Shown in pieces: positions 22,636 to 31,113 of a DNA stretch of 64,000 nt; position 1 is the first letter of the stretch; every line of letters starts with the position of its first letter. The stretch spans positions 1-64,000 of the forward strand of contig JAZSNL010000020.1 of the NCBI GenBank assembly GCA_045536365.1, written 5' to 3'. Source of the stretch: JAZSNL01 sp045536365 (GTDB lineage Bacteria; Bacillota_I; Bacilli_A; ML615J-28; CAG-313). A program made the translations under genes and the position numbers. The notes under the pieces were generated by a model. The model was not told where the DNA came from. It searched no databases and was given only the letters and a program-made list of their open reading frames with translations.

Positions 22636-23418
22636 ATGAACAATGTAAATAAAACTATGTATATTCCTTTGTATGGAAAATCTTTTGTTAGTAAGAAAGG
22701 CTTATTTCTTAACGATAAAAAGGCAGAAGAAATTTGGGATAAAGAAGGGTTTTCATTAAAAGGAAAATCAAAATCTAAATGGTTAGCTTATTATATGGGA
22801 ATACGTTCTGCAGTATTTGATGATAGGTTAAAAGATAAAATGAATTTATTAACTAATTCAACAATAGTTCATATTGGATGTGGAATGGATAGTCGTATCT
22901 TAAGAGTAGGTGTTAATAATCATAAATGGTATGACGTTGATTTTTTAGAAGTTATTAGCGAAAGAAAAAAATATTATACTGAAACAAACAATTATAAAAT
23001 GATTGTTGGTGATGTAAGAAATAATGAATGGTTAAAAAATATATTGGAAAATAAAACTGCTATTATCGTTATGGAAGGCGTAAGCATGTATTTATCAATT
23101 AATGAAATGAAAACGTTAATTGATAATTTATGTAATCATTTCGAAAATATTTATCTTTTAGTTGATTGTTATACTACGTTTGCTGCAAAAATGTCAAAGT
23201 ATAAAAATCCAATTAAAGATGTAGGAGCAACTAAAGTATATGGAATTGATGACCCTACGCTTTATCAAAACGAACAATTAAGATTTATTAATGAACACAT
23301 AATGATGCCTCACAAGTATATAGATGAATTAAGAGGATTTGAAAAATTCATTTTTTCGAAAATATACGCAGGAAAAATGTCAAAAAAATTATATCGTTTA
23401 TTTGAATATCAAAAGTAA
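22636..23418 (+). CDS. Class I SAM methyltransferase, LCMT/TcmP family
   Basis: 260 residues with the leucine-carboxyl-methyltransferase/TcmP pattern: a basic KSKSKWLAYYMGIRSAVFDD stretch, SAM-binding VHIGCGMDSRILR (about 76-88), acidic strand end YDVDFLEV and VMEGVSMYLS. Usually an O-methyltransferase for polyketides, small molecules or protein C termini; the substrate is not evident. AGGTG precedes the ATG and TATAAT lies about 30 bases upstream. Single gene. Confidence 0.85.
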   Translation: MNNVNKTMYIPLYGKSFVSKKGLFLNDKKAEEIWDKEGFSLKGKSKSKWLAYYMGIRSAVFDDRLKDKMNLLTNSTIVHIGCGMDSRILRVGVNNHKWYDVDFLEVISERKKYYTETNNYKMIVGDVRNNEWLKNILENKTAIIVMEGVSMYLSINEMKTLIDNLCNHFENIYLLVDCYTTFAAKMSKYKNPIKDVGATKVYGIDDPTLYQNEQLRFINEHIMMPHKYIDELRGFEKFIFSKIYAGKMSKKLYRLFEYQK

Positions 23419-23497
23419 CAATCAAAAAAATAAAGTAACATTCATTTTTATATTATTTTTGTTATAATTATGATATATATAAGCGGAGGTGACTCAT

Positions 23498-24457
23498 ATG
23501 TTTAAGGATAAGCTCAAACAATTAAGAGAAGAGGCTGGTTTGTCACAACAAAGTCTTGCTGATAAATTATTTGTTTCTAGAAGCGCTATTGCGAAATGGG
23601 AAAATGGAAATGGTATTCCAAGTGATGTCAATTTAGACGCAATATGTAAGTTCTTTGATGTTAAAGAAGAATGGTTATTAGATAGAAAAGATTTAAAAGA
23701 AACAATTAAAACAGTTGATGATATTCAAAACAATATGAGCATTGTTTTCTTTTTATCAATAAGTTTTATACTATTAATATGTTTATTAATAGGTGGAAAT
23801 TACTGGATGCATCGTATTGCAATAGTGTTTACTATAGTTTATTTTGTATCAAAATTGTTTTTATATAAGAGTAAGATAAGTAAAACATTATGTTTTGTAA
23901 CTTTCGTTATAAGTACGATTTTAAGTATAATCAATTGGTTTATAACAGCGATTCCTGAACCAACTAATTTCTTTAGGATATTTGAAATATTTAGTTCGAT
24001 TAATGATGCACAAATAGCATTATCACAATTATCATCAATTTTGAATTTATTCATGATTACTACCGCAAATACTATATTTATGATGTTAAATAAAAAAGAT
24101 TTCAAAAAAATAATAGGTAGTGTGTTTATATCAATATGGTGTTTAATTGATATAATATGTATGATCTTATCTGTATTCTTAATTATTATGTTATTTATCC
24201 CAACATATATTGTTTTAAATCCTTATGATTCATTTGCGGTATTAAGTACTTATTCTAATATATTAGGTGGATACACAGTAATACCGGTGATGTTTGGAGT
24301 AATATCTATAGTTTTAAGTATTTTTGATTTATTGGTTAATCAACATATTGTTTTTTCAAAAAATCAAAAATTAATTAAAGCAATTTTAATAACTTTAACT
24401 GTTGCATCGTACACATCAGCGGTTATTTGTTATTATATTTCATTCTTTAATAACTAA
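23498..24457 (+). CDS. XRE regulator fused to a multi-helix membrane domain
   Basis: 319 residues: HTH (about 1-60: LRLREEAGLSQQSLADKL-type region, SRSAIAKWENGNGIP) followed by a cytoplasmic linker and about six membrane helices. Such membrane-tethered XRE proteins probably sense envelope stress or a membrane ligand. Start at 23498 is fixed by GCGGAGGTG; the earlier in-frame GTG is part of that site. Followed 17 bases later by the RibD-like reductase gene. Confidence 0.8.
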   Translation: MFKDKLKQLREEAGLSQQSLADKLFVSRSAIAKWENGNGIPSDVNLDAICKFFDVKEEWLLDRKDLKETIKTVDDIQNNMSIVFFLSISFILLICLLIGGNYWMHRIAIVFTIVYFVSKLFLYKSKISKTLCFVTFVISTILSIINWFITAIPEPTNFFRIFEIFSSINDAQIALSQLSSILNLFMITTANTIFMMLNKKDFKKIIGSVFISIWCLIDIICMILSVFLIIMLFIPTYIVLNPYDSFAVLSTYSNILGGYTVIPVMFGVISIVLSIFDLLVNQHIVFSKNQKLIKAILITLTVASYTSAVICYYISFFNN

Positions 24458-24474
24458 TTAAAAAGGAGAATAAA

Positions 24475-25182
24475 ATGAATAAACCTTATATAATATGCCA
24501 TATGGTAATGTCAATAGATGGTAAAGTAACAGGGGATTTTTTAAAAAGAAATAACCATTTAGAATCGAGTGAATACTACTATCAAATAAATAGAGAATAT
24601 CAAGCTGATGCATATATGTGTGGAAGAGTTACAATGGAAGAAAGTTTTACTAATAAATATTATCCAAATTTAAATGATTATCCAATTATTGATAATTATG
24701 ATGATTATATTTACTCTCTTGATACAACTCTTTACGCCGTTTCCTTAGATCCTCACGGACGTCTTGGATGGAAAACAAATCGCGTTATTGATGTTGACCA
24801 TGATCCAGGATATGATAATGCGGGGATAATTGAGGTTTTAACTCATCAAGTAGATAAAAGATATTTAGGATATTTACAATCTAAAAATATATCATATATT
24901 TTTGTAGGGGAAAACAAAGTTGATTTAAATATTCTTTTAGATAAATTATATAAATATTTTAATATTAAAAAAATCCTCTTAGAAGGAGGCAGTATTATTA
25001 ATGGATCATTTATGGAAGAGAATTTAATTGATGAATTAAGTTTAGTAATTGATCCAGTTATTGGAGGAAATAATGATAAACCATTATTTTCTAAAACACA
25101 AATAGTAGAATATGAACTAAAAGAAATTAAAAAATATAATCATATTATATGGTTGAATTATATAAAAAGGAGTAAAATATGA
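24475..25182 (+). CDS. RibD C-terminal-like (DHFR-fold) reductase
   Basis: 235 residues with the RibD_C pattern: VMSIDGKVTG at the start, ADAYMCGRVTMEES (about 43-56) and KILLEGGSIINGSF near 165-180 forming the NADPH site. No deaminase domain, so it is a stand-alone reductase of uncertain substrate, possibly a pterin or pyrimidine. AAAGGAG precedes the ATG; overlaps the next gene by 4 bases (ATGA). Confidence 0.87.
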   Translation: MNKPYIICHMVMSIDGKVTGDFLKRNNHLESSEYYYQINREYQADAYMCGRVTMEESFTNKYYPNLNDYPIIDNYDDYIYSLDTTLYAVSLDPHGRLGWKTNRVIDVDHDPGYDNAGIIEVLTHQVDKRYLGYLQSKNISYIFVGENKVDLNILLDKLYKYFNIKKILLEGGSIINGSFMEENLIDELSLVIDPVIGGNNDKPLFSKTQIVEYELKEIKKYNHIIWLNYIKRSKI

Positions 25183-25733
25183 GAAAAGATTTAGGGTCTA
25201 AACCCTATTTATACCCACAATTAGTAATGATAGTAGGTACATATGATCAAAACAAAAAACCAAATGTTATGAATGCTGCCTGGGGTGGAATGGCAGATTA
25301 CGATAAAATAATGGTTTGTATGTCAAATCATAAAACTACTGAAAATATTGAAATTAATAAAGAATTTACTGTATCAATAGGTGATGAAAAACATGTTGTT
25401 GAATGTGACTATGTTGGAATTGTATCACAAAATAAAGAACCAAATAAAATGGAAAAATCAGGTTTTACAACAACAGAATCTAAATATGTAAATGCTCCGA
25501 TTATTAATGAATTACCACTTTGTTTAGAATGTAAATTATTAAAAATAGTAGAAGAAGATTTATATATTGGACAAATTATAAACGTTAGTGTAGACGAATC
25601 AATTTTAGATGAAAAAGGAAAAATATCACTTGAAAAGTTTGTTCCTATTTCTTATGATCCAGCAACTCATGGATATTATAAGGTTCAAGGAAGAGTAGGT
25701 AATGCTTTCTTTGATGGAAATAAATTAAAATAA
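25179..25733 (+). CDS. Flavin reductase family protein (FMN-binding)
   Basis: 184 residues of the flavin-reductase-like split-barrel family: Y-P-Q-L-V-M-I-V-G-T-Y, then N-V-M-N-A-A-W-G-G, then VCMSNHKTTENI and the EFTVSIGDEKHV block that bind FMN. Probably an NAD(P)H:FMN oxidoreductase. Translationally coupled to the RibD-like gene by a 4-base overlap, so the two likely act together. Confidence 0.88.
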   Translation: MRKDLGSKPYLYPQLVMIVGTYDQNKKPNVMNAAWGGMADYDKIMVCMSNHKTTENIEINKEFTVSIGDEKHVVECDYVGIVSQNKEPNKMEKSGFTTTESKYVNAPIINELPLCLECKLLKIVEEDLYIGQIINVSVDESILDEKGKISLEKFVPISYDPATHGYYKVQGRVGNAFFDGNKLK

Positions 25734-25740
25734 ATTATAA

Positions 25741-25768
25741 AGACCAGATTTTATTTTGGTCTTTTATT
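25741..25768 (+). terminator. Terminator
   Basis: AGACCA/TGGTCT stem with a TTTTATTTT tail after the flavin reductase gene. Confidence 0.75.
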
Positions 25769-25801
25769 TTTAAATTTATATTCATATTCAGAGTTAAATA
25801 C

Positions 25802-25830
25802 TTGACATATCATTTTCCTTATTGTATAAT
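25802..25830 (+). promoter_or_regulatory. Consensus promoter of the GntR-ABC operon
   Basis: TTGACA (25802-25807), 17-base spacer, TATAAT (25825-25830): a perfect sigma-A promoter. Confidence 0.85.
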
Positions 25831-25862
25831 TGTATTAGTTAAGTAACACAGTGGAGGTTATT

Positions 25863-26216
25863 ATGAAATATATTTTCGATAACATTAGACCGATATATAT
25901 ACAAATAATTGAATATGTTAAACTAGATATAATTTCTAATCGCTTGAAAAAAGGAGACAAAATTCCTTCAGTAAGAGAGTATGCGGCAATGATGAAAGTT
26001 AATCCTAATACAGTACAAAAAGCATTGTCTGAATTAGAAAGAAGCGGTTTGATATACACAGAAAGAACAAATGGGAAATATGTTACTAATGATGATAATC
26101 TAATTAAAAAGATTAGAGAAGAATTAATAGATAGTAAAATAGAAAGTTTATTTAATGATTTGAGTAACTTAGGTATAAATAAAAGCGAAATCATTGAATA
26201 TTTAAAAAGGAGATAA
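25863..26216 (+). CDS. GntR-family regulator, YtrA type
   Basis: 117 residues: winged HTH with RPIYIQIIEYVKLDIISNRL, K-G-D-K-I-P-S-V-R-E-Y and V-N-P-N-T-V-Q-K-A, and only a short C-terminal tail instead of a ligand domain, the YtrA subfamily layout. These repress the ABC transporter genes they precede. ATG at 25863 has GTGGAGG upstream. Ends two bases before the ABC ATPase gene. Confidence 0.9.
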   Translation: MKYIFDNIRPIYIQIIEYVKLDIISNRLKKGDKIPSVREYAAMMKVNPNTVQKALSELERSGLIYTERTNGKYVTNDDNLIKKIREELIDSKIESLFNDLSNLGINKSEIIEYLKRR

Positions 26217-26218
26217 TT

Positions 26219-26914
26219 ATGGAATTGGTTAAATGCGTTGATTTATGTAAAAATTATGGCGAGAAAGAAGCGCTAAAAAATGTTAATTTATCTATTTCTA
26301 GTGGAAAAATATATGGTTTATTAGGAAAAAATGGGAGTGGGAAATCTACACTAATAAAATTGATAAACGATTTACTTACACCATCTAGTGGAGAAATTTA
26401 TATTAAAGGTGAAAGGGTTGGAGTAAATAGTAAAAAAATAATTTCTTACCTTCCTGAAAGAACATATTTAGATAAAAGTATGACTGTTTCAAGTGTATTT
26501 AAGATGTTCGCAGAATTCTATGAAGATTTTAATTTAGAAAAGGCTAATACATTATTAAAAGATTTAGATTTAGACTTAAATATGCGAATTTCAAAAATGT
26601 CAAAAGGTATGCAGGAAAAACTTCAATTAGTATTAGTAATGTCACGTGAAGCGGATTTGTATATTCTAGATGAACCTTTAGGAGGAGTTGATCCGGCCAC
26701 AAGAGACTACATTCTTGATACTATATTACAAAACTTTAAAGAAGGAGCTAGTATTTTAATTTCTACTCATTTAATAAATGATATAGAAAGAATCTTAGAC
26801 GAGGTTATTTTCTTAAATGCGGGAGAAGTTGTTTTAACTAGCGATTCTGATTCTCTCCGTCAAAAAGAAAATATCAGCATTGATGAAATTTTTAGGAGGA
26901 TGTTTAAATGTTAA
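26219..26914 (+). CDS. ABC transporter ATP-binding protein, YtrB-like
   Basis: 231 residues with Walker A GKNGSGKST (about 37-45), an ABC signature degenerate as MSKGMQEKL, Walker B LYILDEP and switch His in STHL. Pairs with the following permease and is controlled by the preceding GntR regulator, as in YtrABC-type antibiotic or cell-envelope stress exporters. Overlaps the permease gene by 7 bases. Confidence 0.92.
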   Translation: MELVKCVDLCKNYGEKEALKNVNLSISSGKIYGLLGKNGSGKSTLIKLINDLLTPSSGEIYIKGERVGVNSKKIISYLPERTYLDKSMTVSSVFKMFAEFYEDFNLEKANTLLKDLDLDLNMRISKMSKGMQEKLQLVLVMSREADLYILDEPLGGVDPATRDYILDTILQNFKEGASILISTHLINDIERILDEVIFLNAGEVVLTSDSDSLRQKENISIDEIFRRMFKC

Positions 26915-27702
26915 AGAAGTTATTAAAATATGATTTAAAGTGGATTAATAATAACCTTGTATATTTTTATGCAATAGCTTTAATATTTGCTGTTTTAGGA
27001 CGTTTATTGAGTTTAATAGAAAACTCTATTCTTATTTCAATAATTTCAAAAATCTGTTTCGGTATAACAATTTCATTTGTTGTTAACGCCATCGTTAATG
27101 GAGTTATTAGATCATGGGTAAGATTTATTCATAATTGTTACAAAGATGAATCTTATTTAACTCATACACTTCCTGTAACAAAGGAACAAATCTATTTATC
27201 TAAATTTATTGCTTCAATAATTACAATGGCAGCAGGTGTAATTATTTCACTAATTTCTCTATCAATTTGTTACTTAAGTTCCGATCTAATTGAAAATATA
27301 AAACAAATCCTTAATATCTTAGAAGATAAAAATATTAGAGTTACTTTATTAATAATTTTATTTGTAATATTGTTAATATTGGAATTTGTATTTATTATTT
27401 CAATTGGTTATTTTGGAATTATATTAGGACATAAACATAATAATAATAGATTTTTAAAGAGCGTTTTATATGGCTTTGGAGGATTTGTTGTATCTAATTT
27501 AATTACATTGGTATTGATGATTATTTTAAGTTTATTTAATGATAGTATCAGATCTGTAATCTTTGATTCTAACAACTTTGTAATGTCTAATTCTCTTCTT
27601 ACAACTCTTTTAATTATTTCTATTTCTTGTTATATAGTGTATATAGTTATATTTTTCATTGTGAATGTTAAACAATTCAACAAAGGAGTTAATGTAGATT
27701 AA
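26908..27702 (+). CDS. ABC transporter permease
   Basis: 264 residues with about six membrane helices; the segment HTLPVTKEQIYLSKFI near residue 90 is the typical LP-V-T-K-x-x-Y-x-SK motif of ABC-2 type permeases paired with YtrB-like ATPases. AGGAGG precedes the ATG. Substrate unknown. Confidence 0.87.
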   Translation: MLKKLLKYDLKWINNNLVYFYAIALIFAVLGRLLSLIENSILISIISKICFGITISFVVNAIVNGVIRSWVRFIHNCYKDESYLTHTLPVTKEQIYLSKFIASIITMAAGVIISLISLSICYLSSDLIENIKQILNILEDKNIRVTLLIILFVILLILEFVFIISIGYFGIILGHKHNNNRFLKSVLYGFGGFVVSNLITLVLMIILSLFNDSIRSVIFDSNNFVMSNSLLTTLLIISISCYIVYIVIFFIVNVKQFNKGVNVD

Positions 27703-27782
27703 TATATTAATTGAGTTTATTAATAGATTTGTTGTTGAAAAATAATGATAAGTCTTTCTTTTAAAACTTATATGATAAAAAT

Positions 27783-27809
27783 AAAAAAGCATCGTTGATG
27801 CTTTTTTTA
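27783..27809 (+). terminator. Terminator of the GntR-ABC operon
   Basis: AAAAAAGCATC/GATGCTTTTTTT. The remaining 27703-27925 is AT-rich with a TATAAT promoter near 27892 for the next gene. Confidence 0.85.
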
Positions 27810-27925
27810 TTATAGGAAATATTCATTTAACTATTATTTTATTCAATAAAAACAAAATACAATTATTTCCCTAAAAATATAAAAATGTGTTATAATAAGT
27901 TATCATGATAAAATCGAGGTAATAT

Positions 27926-28291
27926 ATGAAAATTTATGAATCATCTCAAGATTATTTAGAAACAATATTAATTTTAAGTAAAAGACTACCTCATGTGAGA
28001 AATATTGATATTGCGGTTGAAATGAATGTAACTAAACAAAGTGTTCATCGAGCACTTAAAAAACTTAAAGAATTAGGATATATTGTTATTGATGAGAATG
28101 ATTATATAACATTAACAGAATTAGGATATAAGGAAGCTAATGATATGTATGAAAGACATCAAATATTAACAAAATATTTTATTTCATTAGGAGTTCCAGA
28201 AGACATTGCTGCGAAAGATGCATGTAAAATAGAACATGATTTAAGTGAAGAAACATTTACTGCAATAAAGAAAATAGTGGAAGGAAAATAA
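27926..28291 (+). CDS. DtxR/MntR-family metal-dependent regulator
   Basis: 121 residues: winged HTH (about 1-65; SQDYLETILILSKRL opening, MNVTKQSVHRALKKLKELGY recognition helix) and the dimerisation/metal domain with ERHQILTKYFISLGV, KDACKIEHDLSEET, the HxxC/E-H ligand pattern of MntR/IdeR proteins. Probably responds to Mn or Fe. It ends two bases before an ABC ATPase gene, which it may control. Confidence 0.88.
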   Translation: MKIYESSQDYLETILILSKRLPHVRNIDIAVEMNVTKQSVHRALKKLKELGYIVIDENDYITLTELGYKEANDMYERHQILTKYFISLGVPEDIAAKDACKIEHDLSEETFTAIKKIVEGK

Positions 28292-28292
28292 T

Positions 28293-28967
28293 ATGATTGA
28301 ATTAAAATTTGTTACTAAAACATATATCAGTTTTCGTGGAAAAACTAATGCTGTTGATAATGTATCATTAGTAATTCCTGATGGACAAGTTCTTGCAATA
28401 ACAGGACATTCAGGAAGTGGTAAATCAACATTACTAAACTTAATAAGTGGTTTAGATCAACCTACTTCAGGTGATATTAAAGTATTAAATATGCATTATA
28501 AATATTTAAATCAACATCAAATAGCTAAATTTAGAAGTGAAAAAATAGGTTTTATTTTCCAACACTTCTATTTAGAACCTGAATACACAGTATATCAAAA
28601 CGTTGAAATACCATTAATAATAGCAGGCGTTGAAGAAAGTAAACGAGAAGAAAAAATTAAAAAAGTATTAGAAGAAGTAAATCTATTACATAAAATAAAT
28701 CAAAAAACAAGATTCTTATCTGGTGGAGAACAACAAAAATGTTGTGTTGCTAGAGCAATAGTTAATGATCCTGAAGTAATCTTTGCAGATGAACCATGTG
28801 GAAAACTAGATTCTGCTAATGGTAAGATCATTATGGATTTATTAATTGGATTAAAAAAGAAAAATAAAACTGTGTTAATTGTAACACATAACTTAGAAGA
28901 TGCTAAAATGGCAGATCGCGAAATCATTATGAAAGATGGAAAAATAATAAGCGATCAATTACTATAA
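28293..28967 (+). CDS. ABC ATP-binding protein, LolD/MacB type, without permease
   Basis: 224 residues: Walker A GHSGSGKST, Q-loop FIFQHFYLEPEYTV, signature LSGGEQQKCCVARA, Walker B VIFADEP, H-loop VTHN. These usually pair with a FtsX-type permease, but none is next to it; the neighbours are a metal regulator and a Nudix fusion gene. The permease may be elsewhere. Unusually, the stretch after the signature has a Cys pair in QKCCVAR. Confidence 0.88.
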   Translation: MIELKFVTKTYISFRGKTNAVDNVSLVIPDGQVLAITGHSGSGKSTLLNLISGLDQPTSGDIKVLNMHYKYLNQHQIAKFRSEKIGFIFQHFYLEPEYTVYQNVEIPLIIAGVEESKREEKIKKVLEEVNLLHKINQKTRFLSGGEQQKCCVARAIVNDPEVIFADEPCGKLDSANGKIIMDLLIGLKKKNKTVLIVTHNLEDAKMADREIIMKDGKIISDQLL

Positions 28968-28988
28968 AATAAAAATGGAGGATTCATC

Positions 28989-30458
28989 ATGAATAGCTTA
29001 CAAAGACTTTTTAAATTACCATATTCAAAATTAGAATCATATTTAATGAATAATATTCAATATGGTTTAAAAGATCAAGAAATGATGAATCCGCTAACGC
29101 TTCCATCTAATTATATGCCTCAAACACCAAATGAATTACTTGAAAGTGGAATTGGTATATCATTTGATGTAGTTGAATTAGTTAAAGCATATATGGAAAA
29201 CCATGGCCATATTGTTGAAACATATATCTTGTATTATAAGGATCAAAAATATACATTCGCAATAGGTTTTGCAGTAACAAAAATGTATGGTATGTGGCAT
29301 TTATGTCCAAGTAATACGACAGAAAAATTATTAGAATATCCTATTTATAGTGATAAAGAAGAAATGTTAAAACAAATATATAAAGAATTTCAAGATCGAA
29401 TTAAAAGAAAACATAAGAATTTTGAAATCTTAAATTTCTATTTTGATAAATATAACTACGATTATAGTGGAAACTTCATCAATAAAGTTATTGATTTATC
29501 AAGAGAAAATGAAATAAGAAAAGAATATTCTTCAATGAGTATTGTATTATGTAAAAATAAAATATTAACACTTGTTACAAGTGACAATAAATACGTTTTA
29601 CCTAAAGGACATATAGAAGGTGAAGAATCAACATTAGAAACATCGATTAGAGAATGCAAAGAAGAAACAGGAGTTATAATTACAGAAGAAGACCATATTG
29701 CTGAAATAAAAGGTTTTGGTTATTCATTTAAAGGAGCTAACTGTAAATACTACACAAACTCAACATTCTATGATGTATTCAAAGTCGGACAAATAGATAA
29801 AAAAATATATGTTCATGTATTTAATGTTGATGAAGAAAGAATTACTAATATTAGTGAACCAGAGAATTTTAAATTAGCACAATGGTTAGATATAGATGAT
29901 TTTAAACATTTTAATAGTTATAAAAATCAAAAACAAATAGTTGAAAATGCTTTAAGGCTGCAAAAGGCTAGAGTTTTCTTTACTAAAGCTGATAGAAAAT
30001 ACTACAAACAATTATTAAAATTTAAACAAGAAATGTCAGAAGAAGAACACATTCATGGTTCAAAAGGATTACATCATTATGATGATTTAAATCAATGGTT
30101 TGATAATCTAGAAATAGTAAAAGAAGGACATGTTCCTTCTGATGTATATTTTTTAATAGATTCAGATACTACTAAAATATTAGGTATTATTGATATTAGA
30201 CATTATTTAAATGATTCATTAAAAGAAATTGGCGGTCATATTGGCTATTCAATTGTACCAAGTGAAAGACAAAAAGGATATGGTAAATTAATATTAGAGT
30301 TAGCTCTTGTTCAAACTGATAATTTGGGAATTAATGAAGTATTGTTAACATGTGATACTTACAATTACGCAAGTGCAGGCGTTATTATTTCAAATAATGG
30401 TAAAGAACAAAAAAATGATAATCATGATATAAGAAAATTTATCATTAAGAGAAACTAA
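28989..30458 (+). CDS. Transglutaminase-like / Nudix / GNAT fusion protein
   Basis: 489 residues in three parts. About 35-150 matches the transglutaminase-like pattern SGIGISFDVVEL, where relatives have G-x-C-W-D; the Cys is Ser58 here, so this part is probably inactive. About 175-320 is a Nudix hydrolase with a perfect box from Gly207 (G-x5-E-x7-RECKEETG). About 340-485 is a GNAT acetyltransferase with GYSIVPSERQKGYGK as acetyl-CoA loop. The Nudix substrate, likely a nucleotide derivative, is unknown. GGAGG precedes the ATG. Followed after one base by a HAD phosphatase. Confidence 0.82.
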   Translation: MNSLQRLFKLPYSKLESYLMNNIQYGLKDQEMMNPLTLPSNYMPQTPNELLESGIGISFDVVELVKAYMENHGHIVETYILYYKDQKYTFAIGFAVTKMYGMWHLCPSNTTEKLLEYPIYSDKEEMLKQIYKEFQDRIKRKHKNFEILNFYFDKYNYDYSGNFINKVIDLSRENEIRKEYSSMSIVLCKNKILTLVTSDNKYVLPKGHIEGEESTLETSIRECKEETGVIITEEDHIAEIKGFGYSFKGANCKYYTNSTFYDVFKVGQIDKKIYVHVFNVDEERITNISEPENFKLAQWLDIDDFKHFNSYKNQKQIVENALRLQKARVFFTKADRKYYKQLLKFKQEMSEEEHIHGSKGLHHYDDLNQWFDNLEIVKEGHVPSDVYFLIDSDTTKILGIIDIRHYLNDSLKEIGGHIGYSIVPSERQKGYGKLILELALVQTDNLGINEVLLTCDTYNYASAGVIISNNGKEQKNDNHDIRKFIIKRN

Positions 30459-30459
30459 T

Positions 30460-31098
30460 ATGAAATTAACTAATTATGATAATATTATATTTGATTTTAA
30501 CGGAACAATTATTAATGATTTAGATTTATGTATTAATATTTTAAATTATATGTTAGAATCAAAAGGATATAAGAAAGTAACAAAAGAAAGATATTTAGAA
30601 ATATTTACTTTTCCAATAATAGAATATTATAAACTAGCAGGATTTGATTTTAATAAACATTCATTTGAAAATCTATCAGTTGAATTTATTAATCTTTATC
30701 AAAAAGCAAGTTTAGAATGCTCATTATATGATGGAGTAATTGAATTATTAGAAAAACTAAAAAAGTTGAACAAAAATATAATTTTATTATCTGCTAGTCA
30801 ATTAGATAATTTAAAAGAACAAGTATATCATTTCAAAATAGACAAATACTTTACAAAAATATTAGGACTTGATAATATTCTTGCAAAAAGCAAAATTGAA
30901 GTAGCAGAAAAATACTTTAAAGAAAAAAATATAGATTTATCAAAAACTATTATTTTAGGTGATACAATACATGATGCCGAAGTAGCAAATAAATTAAAAA
31001 TAGATTCTATTTTAATTGCTGATGGACATCAAAGCTATGATAGATTAAAAAAATATAAAAAAGAAGTAATAAGAAACATTAAAGAATTAGAATTATAA
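30460..31098 (+). CDS. HAD-superfamily phosphatase
   Basis: 212 residues: motif I DFNGTIINDL, where the second catalytic Asp is Asn, as in several Gph-like proteins (D-F-N-G-T); motif II LLSAS; Lys in ILAKSK; motif IV LGDTIHDAEV. Small-molecule phosphatase of the phosphoglycolate-phosphatase type, substrate unknown. Starts one base after the Nudix fusion stop and ends before the aldehyde dehydrogenase, so these form one operon. Confidence 0.85.
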   Translation: MKLTNYDNIIFDFNGTIINDLDLCINILNYMLESKGYKKVTKERYLEIFTFPIIEYYKLAGFDFNKHSFENLSVEFINLYQKASLECSLYDGVIELLEKLKKLNKNIILLSASQLDNLKEQVYHFKIDKYFTKILGLDNILAKSKIEVAEKYFKEKNIDLSKTIILGDTIHDAEVANKLKIDSILIADGHQSYDRLKKYKKEVIRNIKELEL

Positions 31099-31113
31099 AA
31101 GAGGTGATATTTG

